Source: Marinactinospora thermotolerans DSM 45154 (GTDB lineage Bacteria; Actinomycetota; Actinomycetes; Streptosporangiales; Streptosporangiaceae). From it: a stretch of 64,000 nucleotides of DNA. Of the stretch, positions 1 through 7,454 are shown piece after piece (within the stretch, counting starts at the first letter, position 1; every line of letters begins with the position of its first letter). Made by a program: the position numbers and the translations under genes. Where the stretch lies: NCBI RefSeq assembly GCF_900167435.1, contig NZ_FUWS01000009.1, positions 124,001 through 188,000 of the forward strand. The letters run 5' to 3'. The notes beneath the pieces are model-generated. The model was not told the DNA's origin. It worked only from the letters and a program-made list of their open reading frames with translations, and made no database searches.

Positions 1-979
1 TCCACAGCGCGAGCGCGATGACGACCGTGCTCAAACCGGCGAAGATCGGGGTGAGCCAGCGCGTTCCGGGTCCCCGCTCCGCCGAGGGGCGTGGCGCGGC
101 GTCGGGGGCGAGCTCGGCGACGGGTTCGGCGGCGTGCCGGCCGGTGACGTCGAAGGTGGTGATGCGGTCCGCGGCGACGGAGGTGGTCTCGTCGGGGCGT
201 TGGGGGGACTCCTCGGGAACGGGCGCGCTCCCGCCGGCCAGGGCGCGGTCACGGTGCAACGGGAATCCGTCGGGGCCGAGGGGGCGCATGAGGGCCGCCG
301 CGCCCCTGCGCTCCTCGGCGCGTCCCACGGCCGTGCAGGCGGCGATGACCCGTTCGCGCAGCCCTTCGGGAGGGCCCGGCGGGACCAGCAGCCTCATCAG
401 GTCGGCGACGTCGACCAGGGCCCACGGTCCGGCGCCGGGCCGCGCGGGGCGGGGGGCGTGCTCGGACAGGACCTCGATGGCCCTGCGGGCGGCGGCCCGG
501 CACAGCTCGCCCGCCGTCTCGGCGTCGAGTCCGAGGATGAGGGCGATCTGCGAGGGGGACAGGCCGTGGCGGAGGTACAGCTCCAGCAGTTCACGGTGGC
601 TGGGCGGGATCCGCAGCATCGTCTCGACCAGTGGGCGCTCGGCTTCGACGGTCGCGAGCCCGGCGTAGGGGGAGACCGGGGCGAAGCCACGCCGCTGACA
701 GGAGGTCCGGGCCAGGGCGAACAGCCAGGGACGCAGCTGGGCGCGGTCGCGCAGCAGCGGCAGCAGTTCCACCGAGGCGACGAGGGCCTCGCGCGTGGCC
801 TCGCCCGGGGCGTCGGGCAGGGCGGTGGAGGAGGGGCCGAGCAGCGACCAGCAGTACCGGTACAGCGGGGGAGCGAACCGGGCGTAGTACTCCCGGTGGC
901 CGCGTCCCTCACGCAGCATGACGGCGAACGGCACGTCGTCCTCGGCGCCGTGCCGGACCGGTCCTCGTCGCGCGGTCAC
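1..979 (-). CDS. Sigma-70-like factor with C-terminal membrane anchor (partial)
   Basis: This minus-strand gene runs off the left edge; 326 codons are visible from a GTG at 979, chosen because GGGGAGGA sits 5 nt upstream. Residues about 85-175 look like sigma region 4: the segment ERPLVETMLRIPPSHRELLELYLRHG is followed by LSPSQIALILGLD, a helix-turn-helix resembling ECF-type sigma factors. A recognisable region 2 is weak (about residues 30-85, with PWLFALAR). A long Pro/Ala/Arg-rich linker follows, and the last visible residues (TPIFAGLSTVVIALALW) begin a transmembrane helix. It is probably a regulator tethered to the membrane or a sigma-like DNA-binding protein; a membrane-linked C-terminus is unusual for a sigma factor. 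The target is unknown. Confidence 0.7.
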   Translation of the reverse strand, partial: MTARRGPVRHGAEDDVPFAVMLREGRGHREYYARFAPPLYRYCWSLLGPSSTALPDAPGEATREALVASVELLPLLRDRAQLRPWLFALARTSCQRRGFAPVSPYAGLATVEAERPLVETMLRIPPSHRELLELYLRHGLSPSQIALILGLDAETAGELCRAAARRAIEVLSEHAPRPARPGAGPWALVDVADLMRLLVPPGPPEGLRERVIAACTAVGRAEERRGAAALMRPLGPDGFPLHRDRALAGGSAPVPEESPQRPDETTSVAADRITTFDVTGRHAAEPVAELAPDAAPRPSAERGPGTRWLTPIFAGLSTVVIALALW

Positions 980-1170
980 GGTTCCTCCCCCAACCCGTTC
1001 ACGGCACGCGGCTGCCCACGCGGATCCGTGGGGTGAAACGCCGGAGTTGTCCGACGACGCTAGCCGGGGACAGGCGTTCTGTGCTGCGGGTTCGAGAAGA
1101 TGTGACGGGAAGGGAAGATGGCCCTTACCTTCGCTACCCGTCCGGGCCCCCTCTCCCCGCCCCGCCGATG

Positions 1171-1202
1171 CGCCGGTGCCGAGCGGAGAACCGGCACCGG
1201 CG
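1171..1202 (-). terminator. Hairpin downstream of nadA
   Basis: CGCCGGTGCC at 1171-1180 and GGCACCGGCG at 1193-1202 form a perfect 10-bp stem with a 12-nt loop just after the nadA stop. There is no T-run, as is usual for terminators in high-GC actinobacteria. Confidence 0.6.
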
Positions 1203-1213
1203 CGGGAAGGCCC

Positions 1214-2212
1214 CTACTCGCCACCGCGCGAGGGGGAGCCGATCGCGATCATCCGCTCGACGGAGGAGCGGGCGCGCGCGGCCACGTCCTCCTCGACGGT
1301 GATCTCGGTCGTGCCCTCGCGGAGCGCGGTCAGCAGCTTCTCCGCGGTGATCATCTTCATGTAGTGGCACTCGGCGCGCGGGTTGACCGGCTCGAAGACG
1401 GTGTGCGGGTTGGCCGCCCGAAGCTGGTGCAACATCCCGGTCTCGGTCGCGATGAGGACCTTGCCGGCGCTGGTGCGCTCGGCCGCCGTCAGCATGCCGC
1501 CGGTGGACAGCACCTTCACCCGCTCCTGGGGAACCGCGCCCGAGCCGACCAGGTACAGCGCCGAGGTGGCGCAGCCGCACTCGGGGTGGACGTAGACCTC
1601 GGCGTCGGGCTCGGCGGCGACCCGTTCGCGCAGGGTGTGCCCGTCGATGCCGGCGTGCACGTGGCACTCGCCCATCCAGACGTGGATGTTCTCCCGGCCG
1701 GTGACCCGCTTGACGTGCGCGCCGAGGAACTGGTCGGGCAGGAACAGGATCTCCCGGTCCTCGGGGATGGAGCGGATGACGTCCGCGGCGTTGGAGGAGG
1801 TGCAGCAGATGTCGGTCTCGGCCTTGACCGCCGCGGTGGTGTTGACGTAGGCGACGACGACCGCGTCGGGATATTGCGCGCGCCAGGCCCGCACGTCCTC
1901 GGCCGTGATCGTGTCGGCCAGCGAGCACCCCGCGCCGGGGTCGGGGAGCAGGACGGTCTTGTCCGGCGAGAGGATCTTGGCGGTCTCGGCCATGAAGTGG
2001 ACGCCGCAGAAGACGATCGTGCTCGCCTCGACCTGGGCCGCCAGGCGCGACAGGGCGAGGGAGTCGCCGGTGTGGTGGGCCACGTCCTGGATCTCGGGAC
2101 GTTGGTAGTTGTGCGCGAGGATGACCGCGTCGCGCTCCTCGGCCAGTGCGCGGACCTCCTCGGCCCATTCCCGCAGATTCGGTGTGCCCGCCGAAGCGGT
2201 GACCGTTGCCAT
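1214..2212 (-). CDS. nadA: Quinolinate synthase NadA
   Basis: The enzyme condenses iminoaspartate with dihydroxyacetone phosphate to quinolinate, the first committed product of de novo NAD synthesis, using a [4Fe-4S] cluster in the cytoplasm. The 332-residue protein carries the family signatures [21 protein letters not shown] near the N-terminus, [13 protein letters not shown], and HPECGC; the conserved cysteines fit cluster ligation. The start is ATG 2212 (MATVTAS) with an AAGGA-type site; the frame stays open upstream but loses conservation. No nadB or nadC follows, so the rest of the pathway is elsewhere. It is divergent from nrtR, across a palindrome that is the likely NrtR operator, so NAD-linked repression is expected. 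Confidence 0.96.
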   Translation of the reverse strand: MATVTASAGTPNLREWAEEVRALAEERDAVILAHNYQRPEIQDVAHHTGDSLALSRLAAQVEASTIVFCGVHFMAETAKILSPDKTVLLPDPGAGCSLADTITAEDVRAWRAQYPDAVVVAYVNTTAAVKAETDICCTSSNAADVIRSIPEDREILFLPDQFLGAHVKRVTGRENIHVWMGECHVHAGIDGHTLRERVAAEPDAEVYVHPECGCATSALYLVGSGAVPQERVKVLSTGGMLTAAERTSAGKVLIATETGMLHQLRAANPHTVFEPVNPRAECHYMKMITAEKLLTALREGTTEITVEEDVAARARSSVERMIAIGSPSRGGE

Positions 2213-2292
2213 GTCCTTCTTCTTCCGTGAGGTGGAACGCCCGCCGCCGGCGATCGGGCGGTGGCGCGGGTGCGTCGATAGCGCCGCACCTG

Positions 2293-2315
2293 GTTTTCGT
2301 CTTCCAGGCGAAAAC
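2293..2315. promoter_or_regulatory. Candidate NrtR operator in nadA-nrtR intergenic region
   Basis: GTTTTCG at 2293-2299 and CGAAAAC at 2309-2315 are perfect inverted arms 9 nt apart, with an additional matching C/G pair inside. It sits between the divergent nadA and nrtR starts. NrtR repressors are known to bind palindromes of about this length near NAD genes; assignment to this site is inference from position and symmetry. Confidence 0.7.
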
Positions 2316-2355
2316 TCGACGCAGCTTAACATGGTGAGTCATGAGAGGAACAGGG

Positions 2356-3099
2356 GTGGCCCAGGGGGAAACGGAAGGACCCGTGGGCGGATCCGCGGTC
2401 GTGTCGAGCGCCGCGACCGGTAAGGACGGGGGCGCCGCCCACGAGGTTTTGGCGGTGGTCTTCCAGATCCGCCAGAACCGGCTCTCGGTCCTGCTGTGGT
2501 GCCGCGCGCTCCCACCGTTCGAGGGCTGCTGGGCGCTGCCCGGCGGACGACTCGGCGCGACCGAGGGACTGGGCGAATCCGTCCGCCGCCAGCTCGCCCA
2601 GAAGGTCGACGTACGCGACCTCAGCCATCTCGAACAGCTCGAGACCAGGGGCGAACCCGGGCGCCACCCCGGTGGCCGCACCCTCGCCACCGCCTACCTC
2701 GGCCTGGTGCCGGCCGGCATCGACCCCGTGGTGCCCCACGACACGGCCTGGCACCCCGCCGCGGAACTGCCCTGCATGGCCTTCGACCACGCCGCGATCG
2801 TCGGTTCGGCACGGCGCAGGCTGCGCGCGAAGCTGTCCTACACCAACATCGGGTTCGCGCTGGCCCCCCCGGAGTTCACGATGTCGGAGCTGTCGCGCTA
2901 CTACCGGGCCGCGCTGGGGCACGACGTCGCCGCCACGAACCTGCGCCGCGTGCTGTTGCGGCGCGGCCAGATCGAGGAGACCGGTCGCTCGGTGCCCTCC
3001 GGCCGCTCCGGTGGACGCCCCGCCGCGCTCTTCCGCTTCCGGACGCGCAGCCTGGAGATCACCGACGCCTTCGCGGTGCTGCGACCCCCGCAGGGGTGA
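2356..3099 (+). CDS. nrtR: Nudix-related transcriptional regulator NrtR
   Basis: The N-terminal half (about residues 25-150) is a Nudix-fold sensor domain and the C-terminal part (about 155-245, FTMSELSRYYRAALGHDVAATNLRRVLLRR...) is the winged helix typical of NrtR. The Nudix box is degenerate: after GESVRRQL the catalytic REUXEE is replaced by RQLAQK, so hydrolysis is unlikely and the domain should sense an ADP-ribose-type ligand, as known for NrtR. The GTG at 2356 is preferred because AGAGGA lies 6 nt upstream; an in-frame ATG at 2341 lacks a ribosome site. It is divergent from nadA, its expected target, and probably autoregulates through the shared operator. Confidence 0.88.
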   Translation: MAQGETEGPVGGSAVVSSAATGKDGGAAHEVLAVVFQIRQNRLSVLLWCRALPPFEGCWALPGGRLGATEGLGESVRRQLAQKVDVRDLSHLEQLETRGEPGRHPGGRTLATAYLGLVPAGIDPVVPHDTAWHPAAELPCMAFDHAAIVGSARRRLRAKLSYTNIGFALAPPEFTMSELSRYYRAALGHDVAATNLRRVLLRRGQIEETGRSVPSGRSGGRPAALFRFRTRSLEITDAFAVLRPPQG

Positions 3100-3142
3100 G
3101 GCCCGAAGGCCGGGGCCGCCGGCCCGTCCCCGGCCCCTGTGT

Positions 3143-3148
3143 TAGCGT
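3143..3148 (+). promoter_or_regulatory. -10 element for leaderless HAD gene
   Basis: TAGCGT fits the actinobacterial TANNNT -10 and lies 8 nt before the GTG at 3157, so the transcript would begin at or next to the start codon. No ribosome site precedes the GTG. Confidence 0.5.
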
Positions 3149-3156
3149 CCTTGCCC

Positions 3157-3813
3157 GTGAACATCCGCAGCGTAGTCCTTGACGTCGGCGAGACCCTGAT
3201 CGATGAGACCCGGCTGTTCGGGCGGTGGGCCGACAGGCTCGGCGTGCCGCACCTGACCTTCTTCGGCGCCCTGGGGGCCATGGCCGCGGCGGGCCGTCCA
3301 CTGATCGACGCCTTCCGGCTCGTGCGCCCGGGGTTCGACCTGGAGGCCGAGATCGCGGCCTGGCGCGAGGAGGAGCCCGGCTCGCTGCGCGAGAACTTCG
3401 ACTCCGAGGACCTGTACCCCGACGTCCGACCCGCGCTGACCGCGCTGCGCGAGGCGGGACTCCAGGTCCTCATCGCCGGCAACCAGCCGGTGCAGGCGGG
3501 GCCGGCCCTGGAGGCCATGGGGCTGCCGGTGGACGCGATCCACATCTCCGACGTGTGGGGGGTGGCCAAGCCCGACCCCGCCTTCTTCGCCCGGGTCGCC
3601 CAGGAGGCGGGGAACGCCCCCGAGGAGATCCTCTACGTCGGTGACCGCGTCGACAACGACGTGCTCCCGGCCAAGGAGGCGGGCATGTGCGCGGCGCTGC
3701 TGCGCCGTGGCCCGTGGGGTTATCTGCACTCGGAGCTGCCCGAGGCCGCGCGCGCCGACGTCATCGTGGACAGCCTGGCCGAGCTCCCCGGCTGGGTCGC
3801 GGCGCGACGGTAG
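3157..3813 (+). CDS. HAD-superfamily hydrolase (phosphatase-like)
   Basis: The 218-residue protein has the haloacid dehalogenase core: motif I DVGETL near the N-terminus (nucleophile Asp; the usual second Asp is replaced, giving DxGxT), motif II around VLIAGNQ, motif III Lys in KPDPAFF, and motif IV VGDRVDND. A helical cap lies between motifs I and II (type C1). It is probably a cytoplasmic phosphomonoesterase; the substrate cannot be read from sequence. The GTG at 3157 is chosen because a -10 lies 8 nt upstream (leaderless); an upstream in-frame GTG at 3139 would precede that -10. It is isolated between nrtR and the osmoprotectant operon. Confidence 0.85.
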   Translation: MNIRSVVLDVGETLIDETRLFGRWADRLGVPHLTFFGALGAMAAAGRPLIDAFRLVRPGFDLEAEIAAWREEEPGSLRENFDSEDLYPDVRPALTALREAGLQVLIAGNQPVQAGPALEAMGLPVDAIHISDVWGVAKPDPAFFARVAQEAGNAPEEILYVGDRVDNDVLPAKEAGMCAALLRRGPWGYLHSELPEAARADVIVDSLAELPGWVAARR

Positions 3814-3835
3814 TTCCCTACTAATTCGATAGGAT

Positions 3836-3855
3836 AACGATTCGTCCGAATCGTT
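3836..3855. promoter_or_regulatory. 20-bp perfect palindrome, operator of osmoprotectant operon
   Basis: AACGATTCGTCCGAATCGTT is a perfect palindrome 86 nt before the ATPase start. TAGGAT at 3830-3835 directly abuts it and fits a -10, so a bound dimer would cover the transcription start. The regulator is not encoded next to it. Confidence 0.7.
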
Positions 3856-3941
3856 TTAATCGGTGCGTATCGGGAACGAGCGTCCTCATGACCGATCGGC
3901 GGCAGCACCACCAGCCGGAATAGAGGACACGGCCCACACCC

Positions 3942-5090
3942 ATGATCACCTTCGAGGGCGTCACCAAGCGCTACCCCGATGGCACCGTCGCCGTCGACGA
4001 ACTCTCCCTGGAACTCCCCACCGGACAGACCACCGTCTTCGTCGGCCCCTCCGGCAGCGGGAAGACCACGTCACTGCGCATGATCAACCGGATGGTCGAA
4101 CCCACCTCCGGACGCATCGCCATCGACGGACAGGACGTTCGCGACCGGGACCCGGCGGTCCTCCGCCGCTCCATCGGCTATGTCATCCAGCAGGCCGGCC
4201 TGTTCCCCCACCGCACGGTCCTCGACAACATCGCCACCGTCCCCCTCCTGCTCGGCTGGACCCGGCGGCGCGCCCGCGACCGGGCCCGCGAACTGATGGA
4301 GGTCGTCGGCCTCGCCCCAGAACAGGCCAAGCGCTACCCCCACCAGCTTTCCGGCGGCCAACAGCAGCGCGTCGGCGTGGCCCGCGCGCTCGCCGCCGAC
4401 CCGCCCGTCCTCCTCATGGACGAGCCCTTCAGCGCCGTGGACCCCGTCGTGCGCACCGGGCTCCAAGACGAACTCCTGCGGCTCCAGCAGGAGCTCCGCA
4501 AGACCATCGTGTTCGTCACCCACGACATCGACGAGGCCGTCAGGATCGGCGACGCCGTCGCCGTGTTCCGCGCCGGCGGGACCCTCGCCCAGTTCTCCAC
4601 CCCCGAACGGCTGCTCGCCGAGCCCGCCGACGAGTTCGTCGAGGAGTTCGTCGGCTACGACCGCGGGGTGCGCAGGCTGTCCTTCTTCCCCGCCAGCGAC
4701 CTCGCGCTGCGCGGCGACACCGTCCTCGCCGCCGAGACGCCCTCCAGCGAGGCCAGCGCCATCGCCCGCGCCCAAGGGGAGCCGTGGCTCCTCGCGGTCG
4801 ACGCCGCACACCGGCCCATCGGCTGGGCCCGGGCCCTGGACCTGGACCGCGCCGCCCCCGGCAGCACCCTGGGAGACCTCGCCACCGTCGGCTACGGCCA
4901 CGTCTTCCGGGTCGGCACCGACTCCCTGCGCGCCGCGCTGGACGCCGCCGTGCTCTCCCCGGCCGGACGCGCGGTGGGGGTCGACGAGGACGGCAAGGTC
5001 GTCGGCGTGGTCGCCCAGGCCGAGCTCGGTGACGCCCTGTGGGCCGTCGGCACCGACGAGACGCCACCGGCCGGGGCGGTGCGCCCATGA
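3942..5090 (+). CDS. opuCA: Osmoprotectant ABC transporter, ATP-binding protein (OpuCA/ProV type)
   Basis: This 382-residue ATPase energises import of glycine betaine/choline-type compatible solutes. It has Walker A GPSGSGKTT (residues 35-43), Q-loop in VIQQAGLFPH, signature LSGGQQQR, Walker B VLLMDEP, and switch His in VTHD. About residues 265-370 form a CBS-like regulatory region (RPIGWARALDL... and AVGVDEDGKVVGVVAQ), which in OpuA/OpuC ATPases senses ionic strength. It is the first gene of a tight four-gene operon; its TGA overlaps the next ATG by 4 bp (ATGA). The palindrome at 3836-3855 probably controls it. Confidence 0.93.
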   Translation: MITFEGVTKRYPDGTVAVDELSLELPTGQTTVFVGPSGSGKTTSLRMINRMVEPTSGRIAIDGQDVRDRDPAVLRRSIGYVIQQAGLFPHRTVLDNIATVPLLLGWTRRRARDRARELMEVVGLAPEQAKRYPHQLSGGQQQRVGVARALAADPPVLLMDEPFSAVDPVVRTGLQDELLRLQQELRKTIVFVTHDIDEAVRIGDAVAVFRAGGTLAQFSTPERLLAEPADEFVEEFVGYDRGVRRLSFFPASDLALRGDTVLAAETPSSEASAIARAQGEPWLLAVDAAHRPIGWARALDLDRAAPGSTLGDLATVGYGHVFRVGTDSLRAALDAAVLSPAGRAVGVDEDGKVVGVVAQAELGDALWAVGTDETPPAGAVRP

Positions 5091-5800
5091 ACGGGGCACC
5101 GCTGATCGACTGGGACTGGATCACCCGCAACCTCGACGACCCCATCGGGACCCGGCTCCTGGAACACCTCTACCTGTCCTTCGCGCCGCTCCTGCTCGGG
5201 CTGCTGCTCGCCCTGCCCCTGGGCATCGCCTGCGCGCGCTGGCGCCCGCTCTACCCGCCGGTGTTCACCGGGGTCAACGTGCTCTACGCGATCCCCTCCA
5301 TCGCCCTGTTCTTCCTGCTCCTGCCCTACACCGGGTTCAGCGCCTGGACCGCGATCATCCCGCTGGGGCTCTACACGCTGGCGATCCTGGTCCCCAACGT
5401 CGTCAGCGGGCTGGCGCAGGTGCCCGACCACGTCCGCCAGGCCGCCGTCGCCATGGGGTTCGGGCCGCTGCGCAGGCTCATCCAGGTGGAGCTGCCCGTC
5501 GCCCTGCCCGTGATCGTCGCGGGGCTGCGGATCGCCGCGGTCGCCACCATCAGCATGGTCAGCGTCGCCTCGCTGGTCGGCATCGGCGGACTGGGGCAGC
5601 TCATCCTCACCGAGGGGTTCCGCAGGCAGTTCCCCACCCCCATCGTCGTGGGCATCGTGCTGTCGGTCGCCCTGGCCTTCGTGGTGGACGGCCTGCTCGT
5701 CCTGGCCCAGCGCGCCCTCACCCCGTGGACACGCGACCGGGACCCGGTGGCACGCGCCCGGCCCCGGACCGTCGGCGCCGCGAAAGGGGGGAACGCGTGA
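5087..5800 (+). CDS. opuCB: Osmoprotectant ABC transporter permease 1
   Basis: The 237-residue integral membrane protein has about six transmembrane segments and the BPD-permease EAA-type loop (RQAAVAMGFGPLRRLIQVELPVALP, about residues 128-152) that contacts the ATPase. This family pairs with OpuCA. The start ATG at 5087 overlaps the ATPase stop by 4 bp, so translation is coupled; an extended frame upstream has no conserved sequence. It ends in a GTGA overlap with the second permease. Segments such as ISMVSVASLVGIGGLGQLI are typical of betaine/carnitine importers. Confidence 0.92.
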   Translation: MNGAPLIDWDWITRNLDDPIGTRLLEHLYLSFAPLLLGLLLALPLGIACARWRPLYPPVFTGVNVLYAIPSIALFFLLLPYTGFSAWTAIIPLGLYTLAILVPNVVSGLAQVPDHVRQAAVAMGFGPLRRLIQVELPVALPVIVAGLRIAAVATISMVSVASLVGIGGLGQLILTEGFRRQFPTPIVVGIVLSVALAFVVDGLLVLAQRALTPWTRDRDPVARARPRTVGAAKGGNA

Positions 5801-6471
5801 ACGTCCTGCTGTGGGTCACCGACTGGTTGTCCGCCCCCGAACAGTGGAGCGGGACGGCGGGCATCCCCGCGCGCTTCGCCGAACACCTCGGCTACTCCGG
5901 GCTCGCCCTGCTGCTCTCCGCGCTGATCGCGGTGCCGATCGGGCTGCTCACCGGCCACACCGGGCGGGGCGGCTTCCTCGCCGCCTCCCTCGCCAACGTC
6001 GCCCGCGCGCTGCCCACCATCGGGGTGCTGATGCTGGTCGTCCTGGCCGCCGGCATCGGGCTGGTGCCGGTCATGGCCGCCCTGGTCGCGCTCGCCGTGC
6101 CACCGATCCTGGTCAACACCTACGAGGGCGTGCGCGGCGTCGACCCCCAGGTGCGCGACGCCGCCCGTGGCATGGGCATGCGCGGCCGTGAGGTGCTGCT
6201 CCGGGTCGAACTGCCCGTGGCGCTTCCGCTGATCCTGGTGGGGTTGCGCACCGCGGCCATCCAGGTGGTGTCGACCGCCACCATCGCCGCCTACGTGGGG
6301 ATCGGCGGACTCGGCCGTTTCATCGTCGACGGTCAGGCCCGCCGCCAGTTCGAGATGGTCGCCGGTGGCGCGCTGCTCGTCGTGGTGATGGCGTTGCTCG
6401 TCGCGGCCCTGTTCTACCTGCTGCGCCGTTTCCTGGTGGCCCCCGGCCTGCGGCGCTCTCCCGGCAGCTGA
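5797..6471 (+). CDS. opuCD: Osmoprotectant ABC transporter permease 2
   Basis: This 224-residue membrane protein is a paralogue of the preceding permease; the two should form the heterodimeric channel. The cytoplasmic coupling loop reads RDAARGMGMRGREVLLRVELPVALP and is followed by TIAAYVGIGGLGRFI, both diagnostic of the OpuCB/OpuCD family. It starts at GTG 5797, overlapping the upstream stop by 4 bp, with GGGGGGAA before it. There is a short gap of 38 nt to the binding-protein gene, containing AAAGAGAAGG as ribosome site for that gene. Confidence 0.92.
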   Translation: MNVLLWVTDWLSAPEQWSGTAGIPARFAEHLGYSGLALLLSALIAVPIGLLTGHTGRGGFLAASLANVARALPTIGVLMLVVLAAGIGLVPVMAALVALAVPPILVNTYEGVRGVDPQVRDAARGMGMRGREVLLRVELPVALPLILVGLRTAAIQVVSTATIAAYVGIGGLGRFIVDGQARRQFEMVAGGALLVVVMALLVAALFYLLRRFLVAPGLRRSPGS

Positions 6472-6509
6472 GTCCGACGTTCCCGTCCTCCCGAAAGAGA
6501 AGGTGTCCC

Positions 6510-7424
6510 ATGCGTCCTTTGGCCAGGTCGGCCGTTGCCGGTACCGCGCTGCTGCTGCTCACCGCCTGCGGCGGCGGTAGCGACCCCTACGCCGAGGAGG
6601 AGGGCGGCTCCGCCTCCGGCGCGCCCTCCGGCGCGGTGGTCGTCGGTTCCGCGGACTTCCCCGAGAGCACCCTGCTCGGCAACATCTACGCCCAGGCGCT
6701 GGAGGCCGAGGGGGTCACCGTGGAGACGCGGTTCAACATCGGCAGCCGTGAGGTCTACTACGACCAGATCGAGGCGGGCAACCTGACCGTGTTCCCCGAG
6801 TACAACGGCGCCATCCTGTTCCACCTCGACCCCGACGCCGAGTCCGCCGACACCGAGGCGACCAACACCGCGCTGCGGGAGCGGCTGCCCGAGGGACTGG
6901 AGATCCTCGACTCCTCCCCGGCGCAGAACAAGGACTCGCTGACCGTCACCCGCGAGACCGCGGAGCGGGAGAACCTGCGGACCATCAGCGACCTCGACGC
7001 TGTCGCGGGGGATCTGGTGCTCGGCGGGCCGCCGGAGTTCGAGACCCGGACCCAGGGGGTGGTCGGCCTGCGAGAGGAGTACGGACTGGAGTTCGCGGAC
7101 TTCCGCTCGCTGGACGTCTCGCTCGTCCCGCAGGCCCTGAGCGACGGCGACGTCCAGATCGCCAACCTGTTCACCACGGACCCGGCGATCGCCACCAACG
7201 ACTTCGTCGTCTTGGAGGACGACCGCGACCTGTTCGGATCGCAGAACGTCACCCCGCTGGTCCGCGGCGACGCCCTCGACGACACCGCGCGGGCCGCGCT
7301 GAACGCGGTGTCGGCCGAGCTCACCACCGAGACCCTCACCGAACTCAACCGTCGGGTCAGCGTCGACCACGAGGACCCCGACGCGGTCGCCGCCGACTGG
7401 CTCGCCAGCGTCGGGCTCGCCTGA
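6510..7424 (+). CDS. opuCC: Osmoprotectant-binding lipoprotein (OpuCC/OsmF type)
   Basis: The 304-residue protein begins with a lipoprotein signal: positively charged start, hydrophobic stretch and lipobox LTAC with the modified Cys at residue 20. A Gly/Ser/Glu-rich linker follows, then an OpuAC-type solute-binding domain (about 45-304) with VGSADFPESTLLGNIYAQAL, FNIGSREVYYDQIEAG and VFPEYNGA, the usual quaternary-amine binder signatures. It is anchored on the outer face of the membrane and delivers ligand to the two permeases. It is last in the operon and converges on the kinase gene only 30 bp away. The exact ligand (betaine, choline, carnitine) is not visible. Confidence 0.92.
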   Translation: MRPLARSAVAGTALLLLTACGGGSDPYAEEEGGSASGAPSGAVVVGSADFPESTLLGNIYAQALEAEGVTVETRFNIGSREVYYDQIEAGNLTVFPEYNGAILFHLDPDAESADTEATNTALRERLPEGLEILDSSPAQNKDSLTVTRETAERENLRTISDLDAVAGDLVLGGPPEFETRTQGVVGLREEYGLEFADFRSLDVSLVPQALSDGDVQIANLFTTDPAIATNDFVVLEDDRDLFGSQNVTPLVRGDALDDTARAALNAVSAELTTETLTELNRRVSVDHEDPDAVAADWLASVGLA

Positions 7425-7454
7425 CGCGCGCCGGCCCACGCCCCGGCCGGCCGG

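Noticed and set aside
3863-5032. 389-codon frame overlapping the osmoprotectant ATPase
   Set aside because: It is an Arg/Pro-rich shadow in another frame; the true frame carries all ABC motifs.
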